DNA of 64,000 nt from Chitinophagaceae bacterium (GCA_947455605.1 CANGOX010000007.1:1-64000), one strand, 5' to 3'; positions 36,774-47,644 are shown, counted from the first letter of the stretch. Notes: generated by a model not told the origin, from the sequence alone. Numbers and translations: made by a program.

Positions 36774-39700
36774 TTATTTATCCTTCGCTTTACCCAAAGC
36801 TCTGTTCTTTGCAAAATCCACCAGGATCGGCGCCGCCACAAAGATAGAAGAGTAGGTACCGGTGATCACCCCGATCAACATCGCAAAGGCAAAGCCTCTG
36901 GTTACTTCACCACCAAAGATGAAGAGGATCAGAATGGTTAAGAACACGGTAAGTGAAGTCATGATGGTACGGCTAAGGGTCTCATTGATCGCACGGTTGA
37001 TCACCGCACCATTGTCTGCACCTTTCATCAATCCGCTGTCTTCACGGATACGGTCATACACGATCACCGTATCGTTCATGGAGAAACCGATCACCGTTAA
37101 TACCGCCGCAATAAAATGCTGGTCGATCTCTAACGGGAATGGAACGAATTTACGCGCATAACTAAACACGATCAGGGTTACCAATACGTCATGTAACAAA
37201 GAAACGATCGTACCCAAAGAATATCTCCAGTCGCGGAAACGGATAAAGATGTACAGACAGATAATGATCATCGCAAAGATGGTCGCTTTCTGCGCACCTG
37301 TTTTCAGGTCATCTGAGATAGTTGGTAATACGGTTTGTGAACTCTGTTTATAATTCTTTTCAAAATCAGTAAAGTTGATATTCTGCGGTAAATGGTTCTT
37401 CAGACCGGCAAACAATTTCTGCTCAACCAGTGAATCCACATTTGTACCGGTTTCATGGATCTTATAAGAAGTGGTGATATTCACCTGGTTCTTCACATCC
37501 ACAGTTTTAATGATCACCGCTTCGCCGAATTCTTTTTTCAATTCGTCACGGATCTCATCAGGACTAACCGCTTTGTCAAACTTAACGGTATAGCTACGTC
37601 CACCTGAGAATTCAACCCCTTCATCAAAACCATTGAAATAGGTGCTGATACCCAGAACCAGGATCACGGCAGATAACATATACGCATACTTTCTGTATTC
37701 GATGAATTTGAAAGAAGCGTGTTTGAAGATCTTTTTAGAGATACCTGTAAAGTATTCGAAGTGACGGTTCTTATTCATGTACCAGTCTGTGATCAACCTT
37801 GAAACAAGGATACCGCAGAACAGAGATAATAAGATACCGATGATCTGTGTAGTGGCAAAACCTAACACCGGACCTAATCCGAAATATGCCAGGATGATAG
37901 CGGTTAAGAGGGTAGTAACGTGTGCATCCAATACAGGAGACAGTGAACGTTTATATCCATCGTTAACAGCATTCTGGTAGCTCTTTCCTTTGGTTAGCTC
38001 TTCTTTGATACGTTCGAAGATGATTACGTTCGTATCCACTGCTAAACCTACGGTCAATACCAATCCGGCAATACCCGGAGCCGTGAGCGTAAAGCCCAAT
38101 GCACTAAGGATACCGATGGTAAACAGCAGGTTAAGGATCAGGGCCACGTTCGCAACCCATCCACCTGTGTTAAAGTATAACAGCATCAAAGCAAAGATCA
38201 CAACGAAGGCGATGAGGAACGACATGGCACCACCCGTTACAGAAGCTTTACCCAGCGTTGGTCCCACCTGTTGTTCCTGTACGATCTTAGCAGGAGCAGG
38301 CAGTTTACCACTTTCGAGGATCTCTGCAAGGTCCTGTGCTTCTTTTAAAGTATAGGATCCGGCGATCTGAGAGTTACCGGTAGTAATAGGTTCGTTAACA
38401 TTAGGAGCAGAATAAACAAAGTTATCCAGTACAACAGCTACAGGCTTGCCTACATTGCGTGCAGTCATTTTAGCCCAGATATTGGTGCCCACTTTGTCCA
38501 TATTCATTTTGATGGCGATACGTCCACGCTCATCATAATCCTGAGAAGCACTGATGCCTTCACCACCTAATTCAGCCTGACCATTGTCGAGGGTTTTGAT
38601 GGCATACAACATCAATATGTCTTTCAGCTTAGGATCGTTCAGTTCCGCTTTACCGTACATGAATACCAGGTTAGCCGGGAATTTGCTTTTTACAAAATCC
38701 ATACGCAGGTAATCATTCAGGGTACCGGTATCTTTAGAAGGGATATATCCAACAGCAGCAGGATAGACAGCTTTACCGTCGGTTCCCTGGTAAGGTTGTG
38801 TAAACTGGATCAATCGGGCCAGAGGGTTCAGGTTGGCTTTGATCTTGGCAGAATCCACTTTAGCGGCACCTTTAGTGTTGCTGCCGGAAAGATTTGAGAT
38901 GGTAGCTGTTTTCGCAGTATCAGCCGCTTTAGAGCCCGCAGCAGCAGTAATTTTAGCTTTCAGTTTGGCAACAGCAGAAGTATCAGTTGTTGCGGGAGCT
39001 TCAGCTTTCTTAGCGGTATCAGCAGGTGTAGCTCCATTCAGGTATTCCTGTACAGCTTTATCAGCCGAAACGATACCGTTCTGGAGTTCTTTGCTTTCGA
39101 AAGTGTATACTTCAAAGAATTGTAAGTTGGCAGTAGATTGTAAGAAAGCACGAACTCTTTCCTTATCGGTTACACCGGCCAGTTCAATACTGATAATGCC
39201 TTTGGCAGGATCAGGGTTGATATTGGGAGATGCTACACCAAAACGGTCAATACGTGTACGGAGGATACGGTAGGTGGTATTGAATGCGATATTCGCCTGG
39301 TCTTTCAGGTAAGTAGCTACAGCATCATCACTCGCATCAAATTTCACTTTACCGTTACTGCGTGCAGCAAAGAAGGGAGCCAGTTTAGCAGAAGGATTCA
39401 CTTTCAATAATTCCTCACGGAATAAAGTGATCAGGTCTGCGCCACTATTGGCTTTTCTTCCAACCGCCTGCTCAAGGGCTTTGTTGAACTGGGCGTCTTT
39501 GGTATAGTTGGCCAGGGATTTCAGCAAGCCGTCAAGGCCCACTTCCATGGTCACACTCATTCCACCCTGCAGGTCAAGCCCCAACATCAGTTCTTTCTCT
39601 TTGGCATCACGATAGGTGGTCAGACCAAAAGCCAGTTTCGTGTCTTTGGTACTGTCCAGTAAACGTTTCAGCCTTTCTTTTTTGATGTCGGAAAGCGTGT

Positions 39701-39893
39701 CTGCATAAGCAGCCTGTAATTCTTTATTACCCGCGTATTTTGCTTCCGGAGTTGGGAACTTTTTCATCCACTCTGTGGCTTTTTTATCCATATCCCCTTC
39801 ATGGCCCTTAACGAACCAGGTAAAGGATAATTGATAGACACAGATAAGTATCAAAGCAATCGCAAAAAATCGCACTAAACCTTTCAGTTGCAT
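36774..39893 (-). CDS. secDF: Protein translocase subunit SecDF fusion
   Basis: LGLDLQGGMSVTMEV (SecD), NLLFTIGILSALGFTLTAPGIAGLVLTVGLAVDTNVIIFERIKEEL, then SecF FEGVEFSGGRSY-like region and IGFSMNDTVIVYDRIRED. Confidence 0.97.
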   Translation of the reverse strand: MQLKGLVRFFAIALILICVYQLSFTWFVKGHEGDMDKKATEWMKKFPTPEAKYAGNKELQAAYADTLSDIKKERLKRLLDSTKDTKLAFGLTTYRDAKEKELMLGLDLQGGMSVTMEVGLDGLLKSLANYTKDAQFNKALEQAVGRKANSGADLITLFREELLKVNPSAKLAPFFAARSNGKVKFDASDDAVATYLKDQANIAFNTTYRILRTRIDRFGVASPNINPDPAKGIISIELAGVTDKERVRAFLQSTANLQFFEVYTFESKELQNGIVSADKAVQEYLNGATPADTAKKAEAPATTDTSAVAKLKAKITAAAGSKAADTAKTATISNLSGSNTKGAAKVDSAKIKANLNPLARLIQFTQPYQGTDGKAVYPAAVGYIPSKDTGTLNDYLRMDFVKSKFPANLVFMYGKAELNDPKLKDILMLYAIKTLDNGQAELGGEGISASQDYDERGRIAIKMNMDKVGTNIWAKMTARNVGKPVAVVLDNFVYSAPNVNEPITTGNSQIAGSYTLKEAQDLAEILESGKLPAPAKIVQEQQVGPTLGKASVTGGAMSFLIAFVVIFALMLLYFNTGGWVANVALILNLLFTIGILSALGFTLTAPGIAGLVLTVGLAVDTNVIIFERIKEELTKGKSYQNAVNDGYKRSLSPVLDAHVTTLLTAIILAYFGLGPVLGFATTQIIGILLSLFCGILVSRLITDWYMNKNRHFEYFTGISKKIFKHASFKFIEYRKYAYMLSAVILVLGISTYFNGFDEGVEFSGGRSYTVKFDKAVSPDEIRDELKKEFGEAVIIKTVDVKNQVNITTSYKIHETGTNVDSLVEQKLFAGLKNHLPQNINFTDFEKNYKQSSQTVLPTISDDLKTGAQKATIFAMIIICLYIFIRFRDWRYSLGTIVSLLHDVLVTLIVFSYARKFVPFPLEIDQHFIAAVLTVIGFSMNDTVIVYDRIREDSGLMKGADNGAVINRAINETLSRTIMTSLTVFLTILILFIFGGEVTRGFAFAMLIGVITGTYSSIFVAAPILVDFAKNRALGKAKDK

Positions 39894-40074
39894 ATTAGTA
39901 ACGGTTTATTATTTTTTAGAGCGGCAAAGATAGGGGAATGGGAATGAAATCCGCTATCCGTGCCTGAGTTTGGTTTTTTAGCCCCAACTAATTGTTTTCC
40001 ACTATCCTTTCAGGGGTTTTCAGGCCTTACTGAAATAGGAAATGAATGGGGGTTTAACGGGGTGATGTTTACGC

Positions 40075-40106
40075 AAAAAATGCCGGAACAGGTTCCGGCA
40101 TTTTTG
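40075..40106 (-). terminator. Terminator after FKBP gene
   Basis: aaaaaatgccggaacaggttccggcattttt. Confidence 0.88.
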
Positions 40107-40120
40107 GAAATATATAAGTT

Positions 40121-40597
40121 CTATTTGACGTCGGTGAGGGTTACATCAAAATAAATGGGTGAATTGGGAGGAATGCTGGTACCTGCCCCTGTACAGCTAT
40201 AAGCCAGGGCAGAAGGGATCACCAATTTGATACGTCCGCCTTTTTTGATCAGGGGGATACCTATTTTCCAGCCATCGATCACGCCTGATAAAGCCAGGGT
40301 AATGGGGTTGGCAGTAGCATCAAATGTGGTTCCGTTCAGCAATTTGCCGGTATAAACCACTGATATATTGGACGATAGGGTTGGAGCAGGATCGGAACCG
40401 GGCAGGATGATCTGGTATAATAACCCGCTTGGGTCTTGCGTATAGGTAATGTTGTTGGCCGTACAAAACGCCACCATCGCATCTTTTTCGGAAGCAACGG
40501 TTGCAGGCTGGCAGCCGCTAACATCCGCTTTCTTGCAGGAATTCAACATCATACCCGAAATAATCAACACAAAAACCAATAATTTTCTCATGAACAT
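40121..40597 (-). CDS. FKBP-type peptidyl-prolyl isomerase lipoprotein
   Basis: Lipobox MMLNSCKK; NISVVYTGKLLNGTTFDATANPITLALSGVIDGWKIGIPLIKKGGRIKLVIPSALAY. Confidence 0.9.
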   Translation of the reverse strand: MFMRKLLVFVLIISGMMLNSCKKADVSGCQPATVASEKDAMVAFCTANNITYTQDPSGLLYQIILPGSDPAPTLSSNISVVYTGKLLNGTTFDATANPITLALSGVIDGWKIGIPLIKKGGRIKLVIPSALAYSCTGAGTSIPPNSPIYFDVTLTDVK

Positions 40598-40624
40598 TTT
40601 TTTTAATAGACTCTATTTTATCAA

Positions 40625-40960
40625 TTAAGGCTGCATCTCTGCCTTGTTTTGGGCATTTTTTTTAGCAGCCACTAACTCCATAAACCTTTGTTCCTGCATT
40701 TCCCACCTGAATTTCCGGTAAATAAACGCCATAAAAAACGAGATCGACAGGATGGCAAGCAACAAAACCAGGTAGTTCAACTTTGAATTGGCCTCCATAT
40801 TGGCGCGTTCATACCAGCCACTCTCCATTACCCCGATCACGCTGATGCCGATGGCAAAACCCGCAGAAAGCCCGATCATAAAAGGGCGGAAACTGGTTTT
40901 TTCCTTTTCCCTGTTCTCAATCCAAAAGGTCAGAAAAGTCTCATTATCCTGCATCGACAT
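40625..40960 (-). CDS. Hypothetical two-TM membrane protein
   Basis: TM segments PFMIGLSAGFAIGISVIGVM and YLVLLLAILSISFFMAFIY. Confidence 0.6.
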   Translation of the reverse strand: MSMQDNETFLTFWIENREKEKTSFRPFMIGLSAGFAIGISVIGVMESGWYERANMEANSKLNYLVLLLAILSISFFMAFIYRKFRWEMQEQRFMELVAAKKNAQNKAEMQP

Positions 40961-41090
40961 GGCGCAAAAGTAATTGTTCTTAATAGAATATGCTCTCAGT
41001 ACCGGCTAAGTCGGTGGCAGGTATTCTTTTTTTTCGTTCCAAAAGCTTAACTTTCAGCAGATTGTACAATTATTTGCCAAAACGATTGCC

Positions 41091-41774
41091 ATGAATTTTA
41101 TCAAAAAAAATGGTATCCTGCTATTTGCTGTGATACTGGCAGCGCATCTTTACTTCATTTACGCGGGTAATACGGAGTTGCGGATGGCTACCAAACTGTT
41201 ATTACTTCCATTGTTGGCTTTATACCTCTATGCTTCTGCTGAAAAAGCAGGCCGGGATATGAATCTTCCTGCGTTTGCCGGCTTGTTCTTTTCTTTTCTG
41301 GGCGATCTCCTGCTTACCCAAAGCGGGGAATTGTATTTTTTATTGGGTATGGCGGCTTTCATCGGTACACATATCGCAAACAGTATTTACTTTCTGAAAC
41401 TGCAACCCCTGTCTTTTGTAAAGAATCATCCGGCATTGATGGCCGCTTTTATTTTGGTGCTTGTTTCAGGAATTGTGATGGGATCATTGGGCAATAGTCT
41501 GGGAAGTTTCAGGGAACCGATCATTTTATACATGGCCATTATCTGTTGCATGGCTGTTTTTGCTGCCAATACCTATAACCACCCTGTTTTACAGGGGCTG
41601 GCCATACGCTATTTTATTCCTGGCGCTGCCTTATTTGTGCTATCGGATGCCTTGTTGGCTTTGAATAAGTTTTTGTACCACCAAGCGTATCTGGATCTTG
41701 CCGTGATGCTTACCTATGGTGCTGCCCAATGCTTGTTGGTGCTGGGTTTCAGCCGAAGGGCGGCCAACCGGTGA
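41091..41774 (+). CDS. Lysoplasmalogenase family (YhhN/TMEM86) membrane protein
   Basis: TKLLLLPLLALYLY, AGLFFSFLGDLLL, FIPGAALFVLSDALLALNKF. Confidence 0.86.
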   Translation: MNFIKKNGILLFAVILAAHLYFIYAGNTELRMATKLLLLPLLALYLYASAEKAGRDMNLPAFAGLFFSFLGDLLLTQSGELYFLLGMAAFIGTHIANSIYFLKLQPLSFVKNHPALMAAFILVLVSGIVMGSLGNSLGSFREPIILYMAIICCMAVFAANTYNHPVLQGLAIRYFIPGAALFVLSDALLALNKFLYHQAYLDLAVMLTYGAAQCLLVLGFSRRAANR

Positions 41775-41838
41775 TACCTAATTGATCAGACCACTTTGAA
41801 TTGTAAAAGAAACCGGTTATTTTCATGTAACTGATATT

Positions 41839-42531
41839 ATGGAAGCATTTTTACAAAAGAGAACATTAACAATTTTCTGGATCATATTACTGATCCATTG
41901 TGTATTACAGCATTTTCATCTTCCCTATGTGGCAATTACCAAACCATTTCTGGTGCCTTTATTGCTTTTACATATCATTCTGAAGGATAACAATATCGGT
42001 AAGCCTGCCGGAAAATTCATTTTCTATATCGGGTTGATGCTGGCCTTTCTGGGAGATGTACAACTGATCATCATCAACGATACTTTTTTCCTCAGCGGAA
42101 TGATCGCTTTTCTTTTTGTGAATCTGTTTTACAGTTTTACATTTTTATCAATGGCTGAATTTCGTATGCGGAAAGTTCTGCCGGTATTGGGGGCTGTTAT
42201 CCTGCTTGCTTTTACAGGTGAATGGGTGATGTATTTTATAGGGGATGAACTGGGTGGATACCGGTATCCGGTTATTGCGTATATGATCGCTATATCTATT
42301 ACAACTGTTACCGCTGTGAATGTGGCCGGTAATGAAAAATACCGTGAGGCAGCTTTGCAATACCTTATTCCTGCTGCTATTGTTTTTGTTATTGAAAACG
42401 GTCTGGTTGCGGTGAATAAATTTCATTATAAGAGTAACAAAGATCTCTTTGTTTTAGTAATGTTCACTTATGGCCTGGCACAATTCCTTTTTGTAAAAGG
42501 GGTGCTGAAAGCCTATCTGCAAAAAGATTGA
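41839..42531 (+). CDS. Lysoplasmalogenase family (YhhN/TMEM86) membrane protein, second copy
   Basis: TKPFLVPLLLLHI, IGLMLAFLGDVQLI, LIPAAIVFVIENGLVAVNKF; paralog of preceding gene. Confidence 0.82.
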   Translation: MEAFLQKRTLTIFWIILLIHCVLQHFHLPYVAITKPFLVPLLLLHIILKDNNIGKPAGKFIFYIGLMLAFLGDVQLIIINDTFFLSGMIAFLFVNLFYSFTFLSMAEFRMRKVLPVLGAVILLAFTGEWVMYFIGDELGGYRYPVIAYMIAISITTVTAVNVAGNEKYREAALQYLIPAAIVFVIENGLVAVNKFHYKSNKDLFVLVMFTYGLAQFLFVKGVLKAYLQKD

Positions 42532-42562
42532 GCTGTTCGTCATAAGATGAACTGTAAAAAAA

Positions 42563-42592
42563 GAACCCCGTTATGTTGCCATAACGGGGTTC
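42563..42592. terminator. Terminator between lysoplasmalogenase and groEL (convergent)
   Basis: gaaccccgttatg-ttgc-cataacggggttc. Confidence 0.92.
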
Positions 42593-42626
42593 CTGTATTT
42601 TATTAATCAGCGATTAACGGGATTGA

Positions 42627-44261
42627 TTAATATCCACCCATGCCACCCATATCAGGTGCACCATGAGAATGAGGCGCTTCAGCTTTTGGCTTATCGGCGA
42701 TCACACATTCTGTGGTTAACAGCATAGCTGCGATAGACGCAGCATTTTCCAATGCTACACGGCTAACTTTGGTAGGATCGATAACACCTGCTTTGAACAG
42801 GTTCTCGTAAACTTCGGTACGGGCGTTGAAACCGAAATCTCCCTTACCTTCTTTGATCTTCTGAACCACGATAGAACCTTCGATACCGCTGTTCACAACG
42901 ATCTGGCGAAGTGGTTCTTCGATCGCTCTTTTCACGATCTGGATACCGGTAGTTTCGTCTTCGTTGGCACCTTTCAGTTTTTCGAGGCTTTCTACTGCGC
43001 GGATATAAGCAACACCACCACCCGGTACAATACCTTCTTCAACAGCAGCCCTGGTTGCGTGCAGTGCATCGTCAACACGGTCTTTCTTTTCTTTCATTTC
43101 AACTTCTGTGGCAGCACCTACATACAAAACAGCTACACCACCGCTTAATTTAGCGAGACGTTCCTGTAATTTTTCGCGGTCATAATCAGAAGTGGTATTC
43201 TCGATCTGTGCTTTGATCTGGTTTACACGTGCAACGATATCAGCTTTCTTGCCTTTACCGCCAACAACGATGGTATTGTCTTTATCGATCGTAACAGAAG
43301 CAGCTGAACCTAAATAGGTAAGGTCAGCGCTTTCCAGTTTGAAACCTTGTTCTTCGCTTACCACGATACCGGCAGTTAAGATCGCAATATCAGTGAGCAT
43401 TTCTTTTCTGCGGTCGCCAAAGCCTGGTGCTTTTACAGCAGCCACTTTCAGCGTACCACGTAATTTGTTTACCACCAGTGTTGCCAATGCTTCACCTTCG
43501 AGGTCTTCAGCAATGATCAACAACGGACGGCCGCTTTGTGCAACTTTCTCCAGAATATGAAGAATGTCTTTCATAGCGCTGATCTTCTTGTCGTAGATCA
43601 GGATGTATGGGTTCTGCAGTTCCACTTCCATTTTTTCGCTGTTGGTAACGAAATAAGGAGAGATATAACCACGGTCGAATTGCATACCTTCTACCACATC
43701 AACAGTGGTATCGGTTCCTTTGGCTTCTTCAACAGTGATCACACCTTCTTTACCAACTTTTGACATAGCGGTAGCAATTAATTTGCCGATTTCGCTGTCG
43801 CTGTTGGCAGAGATAGTTGCAACCTGCTCAATTTTTTTAGAATCGTTACCAACGGCTTGTGATTGTGCTTTCAGGCTTTCGATCACTTTGGCAACGGCTT
43901 TATCAATACCACGTTTCAGGTCCATTGGATTGGCACCGGCAGCAACGTTCTTCAAACCTTCGCTGATAATGCTCTGTGCTAAAACAGTAGCGGTAGTAGT
44001 ACCATCACCGGCAATATCTGCGGTTTTAGAAGCTACTTCTTTCACCATTTGTGCACCCATGTTCTCAATAGGATCTTCTAGTTCAATTTCTTTGGCAACA
44101 GTTACACCATCTTTGGTTACCTGTGGTGCGCCGAATTTCTTTTCAATAACCACATTACGGCCTTTTGGTCCGAGGGTTACTTTTACTGCGTTGGCTAAGA
44201 TATCAACGCCTTTTTTCATTTTATTCCTTGCTTCGATATCGAAGAAAATCTGTTTTGACAT
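42627..44261 (-). CDS. groEL: Chaperonin GroEL
   Basis: [37 protein letters not shown]-terminal GGMGGY. Confidence 0.99.
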   Translation of the reverse strand: MSKQIFFDIEARNKMKKGVDILANAVKVTLGPKGRNVVIEKKFGAPQVTKDGVTVAKEIELEDPIENMGAQMVKEVASKTADIAGDGTTTATVLAQSIISEGLKNVAAGANPMDLKRGIDKAVAKVIESLKAQSQAVGNDSKKIEQVATISANSDSEIGKLIATAMSKVGKEGVITVEEAKGTDTTVDVVEGMQFDRGYISPYFVTNSEKMEVELQNPYILIYDKKISAMKDILHILEKVAQSGRPLLIIAEDLEGEALATLVVNKLRGTLKVAAVKAPGFGDRRKEMLTDIAILTAGIVVSEEQGFKLESADLTYLGSAASVTIDKDNTIVVGGKGKKADIVARVNQIKAQIENTTSDYDREKLQERLAKLSGGVAVLYVGAATEVEMKEKKDRVDDALHATRAAVEEGIVPGGGVAYIRAVESLEKLKGANEDETTGIQIVKRAIEEPLRQIVVNSGIEGSIVVQKIKEGKGDFGFNARTEVYENLFKAGVIDPTKVSRVALENAASIAAMLLTTECVIADKPKAEAPHSHGAPDMGGMGGY

Positions 44262-44326
44262 ATTATTTTAATTTGAAAATTTGAAAATGTGAAAATTTGA
44301 AAATCAGCAGATCATCAAATATCAGA

Positions 44327-44608
44327 TTAAACAATAGCGAGAATGTCGCTTTCACGCATGATCAGGAGGTCCTGGCCTTCGATCTGGATCTCTGTTCCGG
44401 CATATTTACCATATAAAACGGTATCGCCAACTTTTACAGTTACGGGCTCGTCTTTTTTACCGGCTCCGGCAGCTACGATAGTGCCACGTTGTGGTTTCTC
44501 TTTTGCAGTATCAGGGATAATGATTCCGCCTGCAGTTTTTTCTTCAGCAGCGGCTGGCTTAACAATTACTCTGTCATGCAGAGGAGTAACGTTGAGTTTT
44601 TTTGCCAT
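44327..44608 (-). CDS. groES: Co-chaperonin GroES
   Basis: [40 protein letters not shown]. Confidence 0.98.
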   Translation of the reverse strand: MAKKLNVTPLHDRVIVKPAAAEEKTAGGIIIPDTAKEKPQRGTIVAAGAGKKDEPVTVKVGDTVLYGKYAGTEIQIEGQDLLIMRESDILAIV

Positions 44609-44822
44609 ACGTTATAGGTTTTTAATTGATTGAGTTAATAATGTATCTGGCTATCCACGATTATTATGCCATAGGGGAGAATCAGGTCAAATTTTCAGAA
44701 ACCGGGCCAAACCCTTCCGATAGCAAGCATAGACTGTCAGAAAGGACGCAAAGATGGGGTAAGTTTTTGAATTGACGGTGTCAAAATTGCATAGTACGGC
44801 GGCCGGGAATCGATACGCAAAA

Positions 44823-44847
44823 AGCCGGCCCCTTAAGGACCGGCTTC
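44823..44847 (-). terminator. Terminator downstream of globin-like lipoprotein gene
   Basis: agccggccccttaaggaccggct with A-run on its left (T-run on the minus strand). Confidence 0.85.
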
Positions 44848-44878
44848 ATGAAAACGTGCGGGAAGGCAAATGCGGAAC

Positions 44879-45436
44879 TTATTTCTGAACCACCTGACCC
44901 CTGAGGGTATTTACAATAGCCCCTACCGAGCCGATCAGGTTATCGGGCAATTTGTTCTTTTTGGCACCTGCAACCAGGTCGGTAATAAACTGGTCGAAAT
45001 CTGTCGTTGCTGCCTTCCCGTTCATCCTTGGGTTTTTGGCGGGATCATGTGCCGTAACCATATCGTCGCCGGCATATGTAAAGTTTTTAGACCCTGTTGC
45101 GGCACAAAACAGGTCGGTCAGGTTCTTGCTCAATTCGGCAAAACCACTGGTATTCCCTGCCGTTACTTCTGCCAGCAGTACTTTGAAGAATCCATTCAAT
45201 TTGGGATCTGCAGCGATCACAAATATGGTGCTGTCAACTACCGAACGGATACCCAAACGCCCCTGTTCGATCATGACCGTACTACTGGTTGGGTCTTTTA
45301 CGAGGGTAGTGCCTCCCAATGAATCGTATAGTGTGAGACGGGTTGCCATACCCTCATCATTTTTACTGCAGGAACTGAAGATAACAGTGGATCCTGTTAA
45401 GAGAATCAGTAAAGAAAAGAAAATTGATTTTTTCAT
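44879..45436 (-). CDS. Lipoprotein with group 1 truncated-hemoglobin-like domain
   Basis: Lipobox STVIFSSCSK; LYDSLGG...FFKVLLAEV...LTDLFCAATGSKNFTYAGDDMVTAHDP...TTDFDQFITDLV resembles trHbN pattern. Confidence 0.65.
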   Translation of the reverse strand: MKKSIFFSLLILLTGSTVIFSSCSKNDEGMATRLTLYDSLGGTTLVKDPTSSTVMIEQGRLGIRSVVDSTIFVIAADPKLNGFFKVLLAEVTAGNTSGFAELSKNLTDLFCAATGSKNFTYAGDDMVTAHDPAKNPRMNGKAATTDFDQFITDLVAGAKKNKLPDNLIGSVGAIVNTLRGQVVQK

Positions 45437-45459
45437 CGTTTTTGTTTTAGGGTGGTGTA

Positions 45460-45888
45460 TTAAATAATTTTTTTAAGGGCTATATAGGCTTTGTAACTGA
45501 GAGAACGGGAGGAGACAGGGCAACCGCTTTTCATTTCTGCTGTTGTGGGCACTACACGGAAAGCAGGTAAAAGAAGTTCTGATCTGAAATTGGTAAGAAC
45601 CTTGTCTGCATTGGTTTGCAGCGGATAGAAAGTAAATACAAGAATTGCAGATTCGGGATTGCATAGCACATGATCAATTCCTTTTTGTTGATACATCCAG
45701 GCTGTGATCTTTTGTGCATCGGATTCACTGATCTGTTTTTTGATGTCGATCCTTGCCATGATTCTTGTATAGGTATCGGGTGCTTTGGGCCGGGTAACCA
45801 TATAAATATGCACAGCCAAAATCAATAGTAATACACTCAAAACTGAAGCTGACCAGATGAGGATCTTTTGAACATTTTTTCTTTTCAT
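45460..45888 (-). CDS. Small membrane-anchored protein, possibly HMA/ferredoxin-like fold
   Basis: One TM then ARIDIKKQISESDAQKITAWMYQQKGIDHVLCNPESAILVFTFYPLQTNADKVLTNFR (beta-alpha-beta-beta-alpha-beta by eye). Confidence 0.55.
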   Translation of the reverse strand: MKRKNVQKILIWSASVLSVLLLILAVHIYMVTRPKAPDTYTRIMARIDIKKQISESDAQKITAWMYQQKGIDHVLCNPESAILVFTFYPLQTNADKVLTNFRSELLLPAFRVVPTTAEMKSGCPVSSRSLSYKAYIALKKII

Positions 45889-46097
45889 AAATGGGTTTTA
45901 AAATGAAAACGAAATGAATACCCTCACAAACGGCATTCGATCCAATCCGGATTTGAATCATGAAAAAAAATGGCCCTGTTTCCCGAATAAAAAAAAGCTA
46001 AAGGGGATTCTGTGAAAAAACGGACTTATCATAAAACCATTGATAGAAATCACACGTAAATAGTGGAAGCTTTAAGCAAGGTTGTATCAAGGTGGAG

Positions 46098-46119
46098 ACC
46101 CGTTCGTTCCCGAACGGGT
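46098..46119 (+). terminator. Terminator-like hairpin upstream of nusB promoter
   Basis: acccgttcg-ttcc-cgaacgggt followed by attttcatttt. Confidence 0.7.
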
Positions 46120-46127
46120 ATTTTCAT

Positions 46128-46158
46128 TTTGCACGGGGCGGTTTATGCAATATATTTG
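46128..46158 (+). promoter_or_regulatory. Bacteroidetes housekeeping promoter TTTG-N19-TAnnTTTG for nusB
   Basis: TTTG at 46128-46131, TATATTTG at 46151-46158, spacer 19; ATG at 46184. Confidence 0.8.
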
Positions 46159-46183
46159 CGGCTCCCAAATAAGTTCTTACCAG

Positions 46184-47113
46184 ATGATAAGCAGAAGAAA
46201 TATTCGTGTGAAAGTGATGCAGTTACTCTATATGATAGAAGCTGCCGACAACCTGGTTGCCTTTAAAAAGCCGGTAGAAGAGTTGCAGAAACAGCTCGAC
46301 AGAAGCCGTGAATTATTCGTTTACCTCCTTTATTTCCTTACCGAAGTGGCCCGCTATGCCGAAACCAGTGCCCAGGCACGCGCTTCCCGCAACCTGCCTT
46401 CACAGGATGACCTGAATGTGAATATCAAGATTGCCGGTAATGAATTTCTCTGGCAGATACTGGAAAACCCTTCTTTTCAGAAAGCCCTGGAACTGGATAA
46501 ACCACAGCTGATCATTGATAAAGAACTGGTTAAGAAGATCTATACAGAGCTTACTGAAACTGATAAATACAAGGAATACATCTCTCTCCAAAGCCGCGAA
46601 AAAGCCAAGGAAAAGGAGATCATCAAGCTGATCTTTACCCAATTGATGCTTCCGAATGAGTCGTTCATCAACCACCTCGAAGAATTATTCAATAACTGGG
46701 ATGATGATGCGGATATGATGGACCAGCTGATGCTGAACTATATCCAAAAACCTGCCGGTTATAACCTGCAGGAAATGTTGAGTCCGGAAAAATGGGATTT
46801 TGCCAAAACCCTGCTCTCCACTACTTTGGAGAAAAAGGAATACTGTGCAGAACTGATCAAACCCAAACTGAAGAACTGGGATTCTGAACGTATTGCAGTG
46901 TTAGATATGGTACTGATGCGGATGGGCGTTTGTGAGTTATTGTATTTTGAGACCATACCTACCAAAGTAACCATTAACGAATATATTGATCTGGCCAAGG
47001 ATTACAGTACTCCCCAAAGCGGACAGTTTGTGAACGGGATCCTGGATAATATCCATAAGGAAATGCTTGAATCGGGTAAGATCAGGAAGATAAATTTTAA
47101 GAATAAGGCTTAA
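46184..47113 (+). CDS. nusB: Transcription antitermination protein NusB
   Basis: RRNIRVKVMQLLYMIEAADN; LKNWDSERIAVLDMVLMRMGVCELLYFETIPTKVTINEYIDLAKDYSTPQSGQFVNGILDNI. Longer Bacteroidetes-type NusB. Confidence 0.93.
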   Translation: MISRRNIRVKVMQLLYMIEAADNLVAFKKPVEELQKQLDRSRELFVYLLYFLTEVARYAETSAQARASRNLPSQDDLNVNIKIAGNEFLWQILENPSFQKALELDKPQLIIDKELVKKIYTELTETDKYKEYISLQSREKAKEKEIIKLIFTQLMLPNESFINHLEELFNNWDDDADMMDQLMLNYIQKPAGYNLQEMLSPEKWDFAKTLLSTTLEKKEYCAELIKPKLKNWDSERIAVLDMVLMRMGVCELLYFETIPTKVTINEYIDLAKDYSTPQSGQFVNGILDNIHKEMLESGKIRKINFKNKA

Positions 47114-47204
47114 GTACGAACACTTATCTTTACGGCGTTTTACAAATTGCCGTTGAGCAGTTTCGGTGAAACAGAAAAACAATCATTCAAATAAAATCAA
47201 TCAA

Positions 47205-47525
47205 ATGTTGCAATTGAACGCTATTTTATTACAAGCCGCTCCGGGTGGAGGAGGAATGGTACAGTTATTATTAATGGGAGGTATCATCCTGGTTTTCTGG
47301 TTATTCATGATCCGTCCGCAGGCAAAAAAGGCAAAAGAACAGAAGAAATTTGTTGACAATATGCAAAAAGGCGATAAAGTGGTTACCATCGCCGGTATAC
47401 ATGGTACGATCAATAAGATCAACGAAGACAATACCATTCAACTGGAAGTAAGCCCAGGCAGTTACCTGAAGATCGAGAAATCTACGATCAGTATGGAATG
47501 GTCTGCTGCGCTGAACAAAGCCTAG
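47205..47525 (+). CDS. yajC: Preprotein translocase subunit YajC
   Basis: FWLFMIRPQAKKAKEQKKFVDNMQKGDKVVTIAGIHGTI. Confidence 0.96.
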   Translation: MLQLNAILLQAAPGGGGMVQLLLMGGIILVFWLFMIRPQAKKAKEQKKFVDNMQKGDKVVTIAGIHGTINKINEDNTIQLEVSPGSYLKIEKSTISMEWSAALNKA

Positions 47526-47549
47526 TTGACTGTTCTTAAACATATTTTA

Positions 47550-47577
47550 CCAACCGGGTGGCTTCCACCCGGTTTTT
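47550..47577 (+). terminator. Terminator after yajC
   Basis: ccaaccgggtggcttccacccggtttttt; overlaps the 5' part of the ORF-track coaE call, favouring a later coaE start. Confidence 0.88.
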
Positions 47578-47644
47578 TATTGAAATAGCGGCAGAGACAA
47601 AAGAATTGATAACTTTCCTTTCTGATCAATTAAAACTCCGGATC

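Noticed and set aside
41091-42531. Tandem lysoplasmalogenase-like genes as a novel system
   Set aside because: Looks like a plain paralog duplication of a common membrane family; nothing else in the neighbourhood suggests a pathway.
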